This document shows, in pieces, positions 34,314 to 44,597 of a DNA stretch of 50,311 nucleotides. Position numbers and translations under genes: made by a program. The notes under the pieces are model-generated. The model was not told the DNA's origin, made no database searches, and saw only the letters and a list, made by a program, of their open reading frames with translations. The stretch comes from Thermoplasmatota archaeon (GTDB taxonomy: Archaea > Thermoplasmatota > Penumbrarchaeia > Penumbrarchaeales > Penumbrarchaeaceae), in the NCBI GenBank assembly GCA_029762535.1, contig JARVGK010000017.1, positions 1-50,311 of the forward strand, read 5' to 3'. Each line of letters starts with the position of its first letter. Positions within the stretch are counted from its first letter, which is position 1.

Positions 34314-36695
34314 TCAATACGCTATGTACGGCCACCCCTCGTCAAGGCCGAACAGCACCCCGGAGAAGGACATGAAGTCCTGGTCCACGTGTATGTTCTG
34401 GTCAGTGGTGATCCTGAAATTGGCCGCAACGAACCCGGCCATGACCCCCTCGGGCACCATGAAGTAGAACCCTATCTTGTAGAAGGTCATGGTGGACCAG
34501 GTGAACCAGTATGTCCCGGACCGTATCGTGTCCGGATTGGGGTACTGGGACACATTTATGAAGGGCAGCTGTAATCCTGAATGGCCCTTGTGCACTGATG
34601 TGTCCAGGTAGGGGTCGTCTGGTCCGGGGAACACGGTCGAATCCAGTCCTACCTCGGGTATGGTATAGTCCGAAGGGTTGAACTCCTGGAAGTAGAGCTC
34701 GTCTGGTATATTGTCGGGATTGAGCTTGTCCAGTCCGAGCGCGAACACGGGGTACTGTGCCGCGTTTGGAGTGTACAGCCAGGGGCTAGCAGGGCTGTTG
34801 TCCGCGCCAAAGGGTATGCCATCCCCGTCAACGTCGTCGTCTATGTCGTAGCTGACGTTGTCCGAAGGACCGGGCCCCCACTCATCTGGCGGGACGTCGA
34901 TGGTGGCGTTGTGGAAATTTATGGACACGTTCATGTAATTATACCATCCCTTCAGGAAGAAATCCGAGTCGGGTCCGGGATGTCCATTCTCGATACCCAC
35001 TATGGCCTCCATGTAGAGGGACATGCCTTTGTTCATCGTGGAGTCTATGATCCTGTAGGGGAACCCGAAATAGTTGTGCGGGAAATTGACGTTCCCGGTG
35101 GCCACGGACCATACGAAGGACGGGGCCATGACGGCGCTGACCGGGTGCTGCTGCCCCGGGCCGAAGGCGGGATTGTACCATCTCAGACCTCCTGTGGGCT
35201 GGGGGAAACCTATCCTGTAAAGGGCTATACACGTGTCCAGCCTGTCGTCCGGTATCGTGGGCCTCGGATCCCAGCTGTCCTCCATCCTGTCGCCATCGGT
35301 ATCGTCCTGGAAGGGAGAGGTGTCGTACATGTTCCACCTGTACCTCTTGGGATCGTTGGGCGCCGGTCCACGGTCCATCCAGCCGAATATATCCTCGGCC
35401 GTGGTGTATTCCTTGTATGTGTTTATCGTCCACGACCCGTGCATGTACGCGTCCACGAACAAGTAAACGTCATTTATTCCCTGCTGTACCATGCCGTCAT
35501 AGAGGAGGTACCACCAGAGCCATGGGTTGATGTTGTAGAGCACAACGGAGTAGCTGTTTATTGGGAGCTCCCCGTATTCGTAGGCTTTGGTGAACCAGTA
35601 TTCGTACCAGGAGAACTGGCCGTCGGTCCATCTGGAGAAGCCCGAATTCGGGTTGGTGAGATCGTGCTCCTTGTTCCATCTGTCCGGCACCCAACTGCCG
35701 CCACCCGTCTCGTTCGTCACCTGGCGGTAGTTGTACTCGGACCTTGAGTTCTTGTTGATCGGACCGGGGGCATACGCCTGCATCTCCTTGTCGTCCGAGA
35801 TCTCGTCGGAGTCGGTGTCGTTCGTGTTGGGGTTCATGCCCAGAAGGGATGCGCCCCTGTACGCTATGAGATAGCCGTAGTAAGGATCGAATTCGGCGCC
35901 TCCAGCCTGCCTCGGGAGCATGAATATCCACCACCAGAGGCATATGTTCTGCTCCTCGATATTGAGGATCCCGTCGCCATCATTGTCCTCCCATGGATCG
36001 GGAAGCCCGTCGTTGTCCGAGTCCTTCAGCAGGGCGTCGGTGGACCCGAACTCCAATCCCAGCTCGACGCCGTCCAGGAGCATGTCGTTATCGGTGTCCC
36101 AGTCGTTTGGGTCCAGCCCTCTCTCCAGCTCCTCCTTGTCGTTGACGCCGTCGCCGTCGGTGTCGGCGCTGAGGGGGTCGGTCCCTATCTTGATCTCGTA
36201 CCAGTCGGGGAGGCCGTCGCCATCGGTATCCAGCGTCCTGTCTATTCCCTGCTCGAGCTCACGAGAATCGCCGGTCGGTGAGGAGGCCGCTTCGTCCGCC
36301 TCGCCGTGGGGTGAGAAGACGAGCTCTCCGTTCGAGGGGTTAATGGTCCGGTATTTGTAGTAATCGTCGAAAAGGGTGGGGGACTCTGCCGCGTAGGCCT
36401 CCATATCCACATCCAGGCGCCCGCTTATAAGATCGGCGTCGGTGGGGTCAAGAGGGTCCAATCCTTGGCTGATCTCCCATCCGTCGGGGAGGCCGTCGCC
36501 GTCTGTGTCCCAGTTATAGGGATCGGTCCCGGCTATGAATTCTTCCCTGTTGCTGAGCCCGTCCATGTCGGGATCGGATTCCAAAACATCCTTGTCCAGG
36601 GGGTTCCATGCGTAGGCGAAGCCTCCGAGGAGCATCATGGACAGAGCGGCGATTATCGATACCGCGGTTACCTTTCTGAGCGTCTCCAAACTCAT
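34314..36695 (-). CDS. Exported protein with thrombospondin type 3 / EF-hand-like calcium-binding repeats
   Basis: 793 residues. A signal peptide (LRKVTAVSIIAALSMMLLGGFAYAW) is followed by a string of calcium-binding loops of the D-x-D-x-D-G-x-x-D type: DPDMDGLSNREE, DTDGDGLPDGWE, DTDGDGLPDWYE, DTDGDGVNDKEE, DTDNDMLLDGVE, DSDNDGLPDPWED. The remaining 500 residues are rich in Trp, Tyr and Pro and I do not recognise them; further aspartate loops (DDTDGDRMEDSWD, DDDVDGDGIP) are scattered within. There is no C-terminal membrane segment, so it is either released or held by other surface proteins, perhaps through calcium. The start is ATG 36695, six bases after AGGTG; upstream GTG 36704 and ATG 36701 overlap that site. 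TATA box near 36740-36750. Confidence 0.88.
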   Translation of the reverse strand: MSLETLRKVTAVSIIAALSMMLLGGFAYAWNPLDKDVLESDPDMDGLSNREEFIAGTDPYNWDTDGDGLPDGWEISQGLDPLDPTDADLISGRLDVDMEAYAAESPTLFDDYYKYRTINPSNGELVFSPHGEADEAASSPTGDSRELEQGIDRTLDTDGDGLPDWYEIKIGTDPLSADTDGDGVNDKEELERGLDPNDWDTDNDMLLDGVELGLEFGSTDALLKDSDNDGLPDPWEDNDGDGILNIEEQNICLWWWIFMLPRQAGGAEFDPYYGYLIAYRGASLLGMNPNTNDTDSDEISDDKEMQAYAPGPINKNSRSEYNYRQVTNETGGGSWVPDRWNKEHDLTNPNSGFSRWTDGQFSWYEYWFTKAYEYGELPINSYSVVLYNINPWLWWYLLYDGMVQQGINDVYLFVDAYMHGSWTINTYKEYTTAEDIFGWMDRGPAPNDPKRYRWNMYDTSPFQDDTDGDRMEDSWDPRPTIPDDRLDTCIALYRIGFPQPTGGLRWYNPAFGPGQQHPVSAVMAPSFVWSVATGNVNFPHNYFGFPYRIIDSTMNKGMSLYMEAIVGIENGHPGPDSDFFLKGWYNYMNVSINFHNATIDVPPDEWGPGPSDNVSYDIDDDVDGDGIPFGADNSPASPWLYTPNAAQYPVFALGLDKLNPDNIPDELYFQEFNPSDYTIPEVGLDSTVFPGPDDPYLDTSVHKGHSGLQLPFINVSQYPNPDTIRSGTYWFTWSTMTFYKIGFYFMVPEGVMAGFVAANFRITTDQNIHVDQDFMSFSGVLFGLDEGWPYIAY

Positions 36696-36884
36696 ACACA
36701 TCACCTTCTTGTCTGTTGCACTGTTATCCCCAAGGGGCCTTTATTAAGGTTTCGTCCACATGTTACACTTGCACCTGGTCGAAGCATGGCCTGTTCCGGG
36801 GGAGGTGAACGCCGGGTGAACTGAAGCTAGATATAAAAAGGCTTTTACCCGGGGGAGCCTTCTGGCATCGAAAGCGACATCCCC

Positions 36885-39800
36885 TTATCCTTTGGCGGTT
36901 AGGTCGATCTCCCTGTACGCATCCATCTCCTCCCTGGTCATGACGTCGTATCCGAGAGAGTACATGCTTTTTCGGATAGATCGCAGCACGCTGCGCCTGT
37001 CCATGCCCGGGGCGCAATGGAACGAGGATATGACGAGCCTCCTGGAGGCTGATGCACCGGACGCGGATGCCGATCTGAACCGGACCGAGGCCAAAAGAGA
37101 TGCTCCGGATAGGAACAGATGACCTCTGGGGACCTTTCTACCCCCAATGGATAGGGAGGAAAGCACCCTTGCCATCCTGTCCTTGGGGGAGATCACCGAT
37201 GAGATGCCTTCTTTCTTTTTCACCTTTTCGACCGCATCGAAGTCCAGGTCCTTGAGGCAGTACAACGTGCCAGGCATGGGGTCGGCGATGATAAAGCGGT
37301 CGAGGTGGCTCGCGCACAGGTCCTTGAGCATGATCCTGACCCGGCCCGGAGGACCCAACCTGGGGGAGCAGTTCATCAGGCCCCTGAACGTGAACATGCC
37401 CAATGACCGCGCTATGAAGAGTATCCACGCCCTGAGAAGAACGCCTTTGGCCACGCGCCTCTTACCTTTATCGGCCTCCGATGGGCGATGGATCACAGAA
37501 TACCTCCCCCATCCATCCAAGCTTACGAGGCCACCTTTGAGAAGGGCCTTCATTCCAGAGGGATCGTCGTCCATATCAGGATGGGGGTCGATCATACCAT
37601 GCGAAGCCTCTACGGAGGAGAGCAGCCTGTTACGCCTCACTTTGTGACGGGGGGTCCGTTCCGTTGGGGGGAATCTCGCCAGCAGTCCGCCGTAAGATGC
37701 GACCGGGAGCACCTGGTCGAGCATTCCGGTCAGAAGGCCGTACTTGCGCTTGAGGTCCTTGAGGTCCGAAAGGTCGATGGTCCGCGTTGTCGCCCTGACC
37801 GGGGCGGGACCGGCAGGGATGCAAGGCCTGTCCCCTTTCACGGAATCGACGATGTCCTCGAAGCGATCAACGGTATCCTCTGCCATGTCAGCGTACGAGC
37901 CGCTCCTTATTTCCCCATACCTGCCGGACCCCAATCTGGAGGCGATCTCCCATCGGTCGCTGATCCCCCCAAGCCTCTGTATCACCTCGAGAGGGTGCGA
38001 GAGGTGATGGCCCTCGATCAGGCCCTGATGGAACAACATTGATAGGATAACGGTCTCCATATCGATATCGCATCTGAGGACAGCCCCTCTTGACAGGAAT
38101 GACGACCCTTCGGTTGTCGATCGAACGAATCCCTTCTCCAAAAAAGCCCTCGTGGCGGGATTGTCCCCTTCCCCGGAAGGGGCCCCACCGACCGACTCGA
38201 GAGTAAGGCAGTCGTACCCCAGGGCATCGAGCCGCTCGAGAGAACGAACAAGCGACCCCGATCCAGCACCCAGAAGGGCATGCTCCCCGACCTCGAGCTC
38301 GTGCACCCTGATCAAGTTCCCTGAAAGCGATATGACCGCCTTTCCGGAGGGCTTTCCGTCCGATAACAGGACCAGGGTCTGACCTCTGGCCCCCTTCACC
38401 TTTGGATCAAGATGCCTGATGGTGCCGGCTCCGGAGAGGGCAAGGTAGGGGTCCCCTGCTGTCACCCAAAGAGGGGACCTGTCCATCGGGGGGGGTCCTT
38501 TTAAGCTCTTGGAGCCCTGTTCAGGGCCGTTCTTGAGCCCTTTATCCGCAGCCTTGAACCACACTTCCAAAGAGGGCTTTCTCCAGACATCCCCGGGGGT
38601 CCACCCGATGGACAACTCAACATGCCCTCGCCCTATCATGTCGATGGCGCCTACGGGGATCGAACCGGCCCTCCAACGGAACAGCCTGCACAACGATGAC
38701 AGACCAAGTGGGCCGATCCTTTGGAGCAATTCGATGAAACGCCTCCCGGTCTCGAACGCTCCTATCCCGTACCCGCTATAGATGCCTTCTTCCAGGGGGA
38801 TGCCGAAGGGGGTCATGTCCAGGAACTCGGTTAGCGTGGCAGAGCGCGATCTCGACACTACCGGGCCTGGACCTGCCTCGGCACTCGCACCCCCGCCGCC
38901 CTCCGCCCAAAAGGATAGGGGGTTGAAGATCCTCGCCCACTCGCGGCCGGCGAGCATCCATCTTCCAAATACCCGTACGGGCACCAATCTCCGACCGATA
39001 ATGGAGGATCGGATATCATCGTGATGGATCCCCTCCGCCCTGAGAACGATGTCGAGAGGGTCGGAAATGAAGGGGAGCCTCTTGAGAACGCCTCTCATGC
39101 TCGATGCGCCCTCGAGCATCCTTACAAGGGCCGCGTTCATCTCACGAGAGCGCGCATCTGTAAAAGGCCCGTATCCGGAAACGTCCATGTAACGCCGACC
39201 GCTGACCGTCTCGATCGAGAGGAGGCGCCCCTGTTCCAGCAGATCCCCGGGATCAGCCCCTCCGAAGGCTTTCGCCGCATCCTCCTCGTCCATGCCGATG
39301 TCCTCGCCGCGTAGGATGGAGATGACCTCCTGGAGGATCCCGCTCTCTCCATCCATAGTACCTGATGGGATCCCGCCATCGGGATATTCGGCGGTTTCGG
39401 GTCCGACGCCATGTTCCAAGCCCTTCTCGCCCCCATCTTTCCACCATCTGCCAACGATATCCTTGCCTATCCACCCCGGCATCTGGCGGTCGAGGAAGAT
39501 CATTTTCCTGGTCCCCGAAGACAGCGAGCCGACGATCTCCCCGACCCTGCCAACGTCGAGCCTCTCTTCGTATGTCTCTCTGAGCGCCTCTTCCCGAAGC
39601 AGAACGAGGCCCCTCATAGGTCCAGGTGCGGTATCGTTCCCTTTGGACCCGTCAAGGGCCTTGAGCAGCCCATCCAATGCTCTTCTGCGGTATCTCAACC
39701 CGGTCTCCCTTCCAGCGAACCTCGACAGAACGAGAAGGGCCCTCGAGGCGCAGTGCGAGAACCTCGAGAGGTAGAAAGAGGATGCCAGGGCGATCTCCCT

Positions 39801-41966
39801 GGACAGCGCTTCCTGGTCGCAGGAACCCAGCATGCCTACGGGGTCGAACTCCCGGAGATCCACCGGAGAGCTGATGGCGAACCCGTCCTCGGAGGCGATG
39901 ATGTCCAGCCTGGATCCGGTCCTTCGTCCCAAAAGGTGCGCGAGCAGCCTGGAGAATAGATCGTTCACCCTCCTGCCCTCCGGAAGGTGGAATATGTGCA
40001 GGACCCTGTTCGTCTCGCGGACCATCTCTACCGTTATCCTGTCCCTTGCAGGTGCCCAACCCTCCTCTACAGCACGTGCGCGGAGCAGCTCCAGTGTTTC
40101 TTTGGAGCCGTTCTCCATCGATATCCGGATCCTGCCCTTTAGAATGACGCCATCCTGTCCCAGTCCATTCTCCCAGAGATCATAGATCTCCTCCGCGACG
40201 GAATGGGGTCTTGGTGGGGAATCACCGATCCACACAGGGACGGTTGGCGCAGCGTTCCTGTCCTCCCTTACCTTTATGGCGGGGCCGGAGAAACGGACGA
40301 TCCTCAGCGGCCTGGACCCGAGCATGATCACATCGCCCTCGTACAGGGATTCGGCGAAATCCCTGAAGAGCGTTCCGACCGTCCTGTTGGTCGAGTCGTC
40401 CGCAACCCTATAAGATGTCTCATAAGGGATGGTCCCGCAGTTGAGATAGAAGGCCTGTCTGGCCCCCCTTGCCGGCGTCAGATCGTCGCCCGACCTTCGA
40501 AGCCGCGGCATGATCAGCGTTCCGGTCGGGGATCGAGCGCTGAGGAGGTCAGCGACGGCCTCCACGTCCGATCTCCTTATCTTCCTGAAGGGATAGGCCC
40601 GCCTCGCGAGCGAGAGCACATCGGCGATACGGGTCCCACCCTCTTCGAGCGAGAGCCCCACCATGAACTGTGCGAGTACGTCGGGAGGTCCGTATCCGTC
40701 CCCGGAGTGCTTGGGTATTCCCCTTATCGAGGCCTTCAACACGGCGTAGCTGTCGAGCATATCCGCTGCATCGAGAGGATATATTCTACCATTGGAACGG
40801 GCCCCCAATCTATGGCCTGCCCGGCCGATCCTCTGCATCAGGCTCACGGGGTCCCCCGGCGAGGAGACCTGGAGCGCGAGGTCCACACGGCCGATGTCGA
40901 TCCCCAGTTCCAGAGATGTCGAGGATATCAGGCATTTCAGCCTCCCGCTCCTGAGGCCATCCTGGGCGATCCTTCTAATATCTCCCCCGAGGGACCCGTG
41001 GTGCGCGGCCACGTCATGCCCCCGCATCGCAAGGGAATATGCCATTTCCTCCGCGGCGGCCCTGGTGTTGCGGAACACTATGAGGCCCCCGTCAATCGTT
41101 CCCATTATCGAACCCACCTCGTTAAGGAGCAGGTCCTTCGAGGCTTCTGGGTCCTCCTCCTTCGCCGCCAACCCGTCAATGGCGACCTCGAGCTCCTTGA
41201 CATCGGACGATCTGACGATGGAGATGTCCCTGATTCGTCCCGAGGCCGAGATCCCGGCAACGAAGCGCGCGGCGGCGCGCTCGTCCACGGTAGCGGAGAG
41301 TCCTACGCGGACGGGTTCCGCCCCCGTCGTCTCGAAAGATATCCTGTTCAGGTACTCAAGTGCGAGGGAGAGGAGCATTCCCCTCTTGTTACCCATGAGC
41401 TCATGGACCTCGTCGACCACAATGTAGCGGGCCGTTCTCAGGATCTCCCTGTAAGAGGAGTTTAACATCAGGAGCAGGTTCTCCGGAGTGACTATCAGTA
41501 TATCGGGAGGATGTCTCAGCATCCTGCGCCTCTCCTGCTGGGGGACGTCACCGGAGCGGATCCCCACAGTTATGGGACGCGAGTCCCTGCCGGACCGGGC
41601 CCCTCGCATTTTGCAGGGAACGGGCCCGATCCTCTCGCACAGCGAGGAGATGCTCCCGTGGATGTCCTGGCCCATGGCCCTCATCGGCGAGACGTGTATC
41701 ACAGTGATCCCATTTCTGTCCAGCCCGCCCCTCACAAGGGCGTCCAGAGGGGACATTATCGCCGCGAGGGTCTTCCCGCTCCCGGTAGGTGACGAGACGA
41801 GGACGTTTCCCCCGCTGCCCACGGTCCTCCAGACCTCGAGCTGCAGGCTTGTGGGATCTCCCACGGAAGCCTTGAACTCCCCAAGAAGCCGATCGTCAAG
41901 GATGTGTGCTTCGCCTACATTGGGCGATGGATCGCCTCCTGTCCTCTTACGTTGGATCTCAGACAT
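36885..41966 (-). CDS. lhr: Long Lhr-type superfamily 2 ATP-dependent helicase
   Basis: 1693 residues, longer than E. coli Lhr (1538) and much longer than the short archaeal Lhr proteins of about 900. Lhr unwinds DNA/RNA hybrids and acts in repair. Motifs: SSPTGSGKT (about 58-66), SPMRAMGQD, TPENLLLML, DEVHELMG (195-202), LSATVDERA, STSLELGIDIG, and QRIGRAGHR for motif VI. The winged-helix and beta-barrel core runs to about 900. The long C-terminal half has the Lhr-type domain with TLTEFLDM and ISLSGNLIRVHELE. A cysteine-containing cluster is not evident. The start at 41966 is divergent from the CPBP protein gene. Between this gene's stop and the calcium-repeat gene are 189 bases holding only that gene's promoter. 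Confidence 0.9.
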   Translation of the reverse strand: MSEIQRKRTGGDPSPNVGEAHILDDRLLGEFKASVGDPTSLQLEVWRTVGSGGNVLVSSPTGSGKTLAAIMSPLDALVRGGLDRNGITVIHVSPMRAMGQDIHGSISSLCERIGPVPCKMRGARSGRDSRPITVGIRSGDVPQQERRRMLRHPPDILIVTPENLLLMLNSSYREILRTARYIVVDEVHELMGNKRGMLLSLALEYLNRISFETTGAEPVRVGLSATVDERAAARFVAGISASGRIRDISIVRSSDVKELEVAIDGLAAKEEDPEASKDLLLNEVGSIMGTIDGGLIVFRNTRAAAEEMAYSLAMRGHDVAAHHGSLGGDIRRIAQDGLRSGRLKCLISSTSLELGIDIGRVDLALQVSSPGDPVSLMQRIGRAGHRLGARSNGRIYPLDAADMLDSYAVLKASIRGIPKHSGDGYGPPDVLAQFMVGLSLEEGGTRIADVLSLARRAYPFRKIRRSDVEAVADLLSARSPTGTLIMPRLRRSGDDLTPARGARQAFYLNCGTIPYETSYRVADDSTNRTVGTLFRDFAESLYEGDVIMLGSRPLRIVRFSGPAIKVREDRNAAPTVPVWIGDSPPRPHSVAEEIYDLWENGLGQDGVILKGRIRISMENGSKETLELLRARAVEEGWAPARDRITVEMVRETNRVLHIFHLPEGRRVNDLFSRLLAHLLGRRTGSRLDIIASEDGFAISSPVDLREFDPVGMLGSCDQEALSREIALASSFYLSRFSHCASRALLVLSRFAGRETGLRYRRRALDGLLKALDGSKGNDTAPGPMRGLVLLREEALRETYEERLDVGRVGEIVGSLSSGTRKMIFLDRQMPGWIGKDIVGRWWKDGGEKGLEHGVGPETAEYPDGGIPSGTMDGESGILQEVISILRGEDIGMDEEDAAKAFGGADPGDLLEQGRLLSIETVSGRRYMDVSGYGPFTDARSREMNAALVRMLEGASSMRGVLKRLPFISDPLDIVLRAEGIHHDDIRSSIIGRRLVPVRVFGRWMLAGREWARIFNPLSFWAEGGGGASAEAGPGPVVSRSRSATLTEFLDMTPFGIPLEEGIYSGYGIGAFETGRRFIELLQRIGPLGLSSLCRLFRWRAGSIPVGAIDMIGRGHVELSIGWTPGDVWRKPSLEVWFKAADKGLKNGPEQGSKSLKGPPPMDRSPLWVTAGDPYLALSGAGTIRHLDPKVKGARGQTLVLLSDGKPSGKAVISLSGNLIRVHELEVGEHALLGAGSGSLVRSLERLDALGYDCLTLESVGGAPSGEGDNPATRAFLEKGFVRSTTEGSSFLSRGAVLRCDIDMETVILSMLFHQGLIEGHHLSHPLEVIQRLGGISDRWEIASRLGSGRYGEIRSGSYADMAEDTVDRFEDIVDSVKGDRPCIPAGPAPVRATTRTIDLSDLKDLKRKYGLLTGMLDQVLPVASYGGLLARFPPTERTPRHKVRRNRLLSSVEASHGMIDPHPDMDDDPSGMKALLKGGLVSLDGWGRYSVIHRPSEADKGKRRVAKGVLLRAWILFIARSLGMFTFRGLMNCSPRLGPPGRVRIMLKDLCASHLDRFIIADPMPGTLYCLKDLDFDAVEKVKKKEGISSVISPKDRMARVLSSLSIGGRKVPRGHLFLSGASLLASVRFRSASASGASASRRLVISSFHCAPGMDRRSVLRSIRKSMYSLGYDVMTREEMDAYREIDLTAKG

Positions 41967-42044
41967 GAAAATTTCCCTTCACCAGGACATCAAAAAGATT
42001 TAACCGTTTGGGTCATCTACCCTTTGCCCCTCGTGCGGTCATCG

Positions 42045-44597
42045 ATGGGATGGGTCCGCGGAGGGCCGGGTGCCTCCATGAGAGATGAAAGGACTCTGCG
42101 CGCCGCCCTTCGAAGGATACTATGGACCGCCACCGTTGCGTCAACATCCATACTCCTCGCGCTCAATATCATCTCTTTGGTCCTTTCAAGTCCTTTCATC
42201 ATCGACGGGATCCCCCCCGAATACGACACGTATGTCAGAGGGAGCCTCAGACTGCCTTACGCCCCCATAACTAACGATGGCATCGATGCTGAACTGCCCT
42301 CTTCGGTCTCGGCCTTATCCCCTTTCGACGTGGCGCTATCGTATCCTTTCGACAGGGTCCCTTACGGGATTCAGTACCTGCATTTCGAGAACGGAACGGG
42401 CCATTTCAGGCAGGTGCGCATCTCGCTCTATCACGATCCCGGATCGATGCGGTGGAAGGGCTGCGCAAGGGTCCCCGGACTGGAGCGGTCGGGGAACTAC
42501 TCCGTCTCGCTCCTGGGCATGGACGCGCCCGAGGGGGTAGAACTCTACAAAGTCGCTCTTTCGAACGTTCTGGAGGTGCTCCCTTTACAGGTCGGGGATC
42601 CTGCGATCATGCCCTTGATCTCACCGGACCACAATGTGAGCGGCCCTATAGAGGTCGAGGTTGGAGGGGGTATGATGCCAGAGGGCGTGATGTACCGTTT
42701 CGATAACGGGACAGAATCCAACCTTTCCGGGGGCAGCAAACTTCTGTTGGACCCAGGCCACCTCGGACCGGGCTGGCATCTCCTCACGATATCTGGCCAG
42801 GGATGGGAGAGGTCCTATCCCGTTTTCAGGGAATGGGACCTCGGTGTGGTCAAGGACGCACCCGATCTGACCGTGGAGAAGGTGTTCAACGGCTCGGACC
42901 GAACATATTCCCAGGAGGAGATGGCCCCGATCAAGGTGATCGCGGGCAGTGTTCGACTGTTCGGGAACGCCTTCTACAGGGTCTCGCTGGAATATCCGGC
43001 CGACCGCCTTGGGACCCTGCCTCCTTCCCTGACGGGAATGGAGCATCTCCTCCCGGTACAAGCCCAGGGGTTCAAGATCGGGGACAGGATATATCCCGCC
43101 TCACCGTCCGGGGACCATAGGACCTGGACGGCTATTGTGCTAGTTTGGGGCAATTCGTCATCCTTCCCCGCGTCCGCTGGCCCTCTCTCGGGCGGGTCCA
43201 ACAGCCGCCCCAGGCATTTCACCGTCGAGGTCATGGAGGACAGAACGCTCGAGGTACGGATCTCCCCCGACCCCTTCCTCCCGGTGAGCGATCCCCCGGC
43301 ATCCGGAAGCTGGATCATGATCTCCGATATCGGCTATCCCCTCGGAAAAAGGACCTTCAGCGCCCCTCCCGAGCTGAGTCTGGATGGGATCGGATCATCC
43401 CCGACCGTGGACGATCCCGGAGGATACTGGACCCGCTACAGCTATATCATCTCCCCGTCGGACATGAGGTCCGGAGCCCTGATCGAGCTGGAAGCGAACG
43501 CCACATACCAGTTCGTGAACGGAATGTACCTCCTCCTGCCTTTCCCCCCGTTCCTATTCACCCTCTTCACGATCCCCGGCGGCCTCCCCGTGGTGGCGTA
43601 TTTCTTCCTCATCGCCCTTGCGATAATTGGCTCCTCCGTCCATATTCTGATCCCCTCCCTGAAGGCCCTAAAAAAGAGGATCGAAGATGGGGATCTGGCC
43701 GACATCACGGAGGATGAGGGCGGATTCCACCACACCGCGATGGGATATACATCCATCATCTTCCTTTCGATAGCGGTGGTGGTCCTGTTCAGGTTAGTGG
43801 AGCAGCCCACACCCGTACCCGGAATTCTCTCCAGTTCCACGCCGGTGCATTTCCGCATGCTCATGCTCGCCGAGGCCTCCGTCTGGGAGGAGATCGCCTC
43901 CAGGGTTCTTTACGTCGGCGTGCCCCTGGTCATCTACAACGCCTTCAGGGGGCGAAAAATGTTCCTCGGGGGATTGCTCGGAGGGACGGGTAGGGTAGGG
44001 AGGAGCGAGCTCGTCCTCATACTTCTATCCGCATCGTTGTTCGGGATCGCCCATGCTGGCTGGGGCCCGTGGAAGGTGCTTCCCACCTTCCTGTCAGGGC
44101 TGATCTTCGGTTACCTTTTCGTCAAGGTCGGCCTCCATGCCTCGATCATCGTCCATTTCCTCATAGACTACGCTTCTTTCTTCTGGGAGATCGTCCCCGG
44201 GGCCGAAAATGCTCAATGGGTCTATGCCCTTCTTATTCTAGTGTTCATCGCTGTGGGGATCCTCAACGCAGGCCTTCTATTGGGCAGGGCAGCGATGCGT
44301 ATGGGCCCTATAAAGGGAAAGGCCTTGTTGGCTTTCGCCCATTCGATACTGTCGATCGTTACGGGCGCCATCATCTATGCGGGATCGGGGAACGTATTTT
44401 TCACCGTTGTCTTCTTTTTCGCCCCCTTGCCGTACCTCCTCTGGTACGTGGCCCAAGGGTATGGCTTCGGAAAATACGCCTCATGGTTGGTGATGATATA
44501 CTCTCCCCTGACCCTGCTCCTCGCGCCGTTCGGCGTCGCGTTCTGGCACATCATCGGAGAGGAAGCTCAAGGGCCATCTTCCCGAAATCCCCTCTGA
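42045..44597 (+). CDS. CPBP/Rce1-type intramembrane metalloprotease with a large extracellular N-terminal region
   Basis: About 850 residues. One N-terminal helix (TVASTSILLALNIISLVL) is followed by about 450 residues of predicted beta structure outside the cell. About eight helices follow. The CPBP motifs are in order: EEIASR (about 43888), FGIAHAGWGP (about 44042) and HFLIDYASF (about 44154). These supply the glutamates and histidines of CAAX protease and bacteriocin-processing enzymes. ATG 42045 is chosen; a frame is open upstream, but it overlaps the lhr start and would precede the promoter. ATG 42078 is also possible. TTTAAC near 41998 could be the TATA box. The last 47 bases overlap the convergent carbonic anhydrase gene. 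Such a large ectodomain on a CPBP protease is unusual. Confidence 0.85.
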   Translation: MGWVRGGPGASMRDERTLRAALRRILWTATVASTSILLALNIISLVLSSPFIIDGIPPEYDTYVRGSLRLPYAPITNDGIDAELPSSVSALSPFDVALSYPFDRVPYGIQYLHFENGTGHFRQVRISLYHDPGSMRWKGCARVPGLERSGNYSVSLLGMDAPEGVELYKVALSNVLEVLPLQVGDPAIMPLISPDHNVSGPIEVEVGGGMMPEGVMYRFDNGTESNLSGGSKLLLDPGHLGPGWHLLTISGQGWERSYPVFREWDLGVVKDAPDLTVEKVFNGSDRTYSQEEMAPIKVIAGSVRLFGNAFYRVSLEYPADRLGTLPPSLTGMEHLLPVQAQGFKIGDRIYPASPSGDHRTWTAIVLVWGNSSSFPASAGPLSGGSNSRPRHFTVEVMEDRTLEVRISPDPFLPVSDPPASGSWIMISDIGYPLGKRTFSAPPELSLDGIGSSPTVDDPGGYWTRYSYIISPSDMRSGALIELEANATYQFVNGMYLLLPFPPFLFTLFTIPGGLPVVAYFFLIALAIIGSSVHILIPSLKALKKRIEDGDLADITEDEGGFHHTAMGYTSIIFLSIAVVVLFRLVEQPTPVPGILSSSTPVHFRMLMLAEASVWEEIASRVLYVGVPLVIYNAFRGRKMFLGGLLGGTGRVGRSELVLILLSASLFGIAHAGWGPWKVLPTFLSGLIFGYLFVKVGLHASIIVHFLIDYASFFWEIVPGAENAQWVYALLILVFIAVGILNAGLLLGRAAMRMGPIKGKALLAFAHSILSIVTGAIIYAGSGNVFFTVVFFFAPLPYLLWYVAQGYGFGKYASWLVMIYSPLTLLLAPFGVAFWHIIGEEAQGPSSRNPL

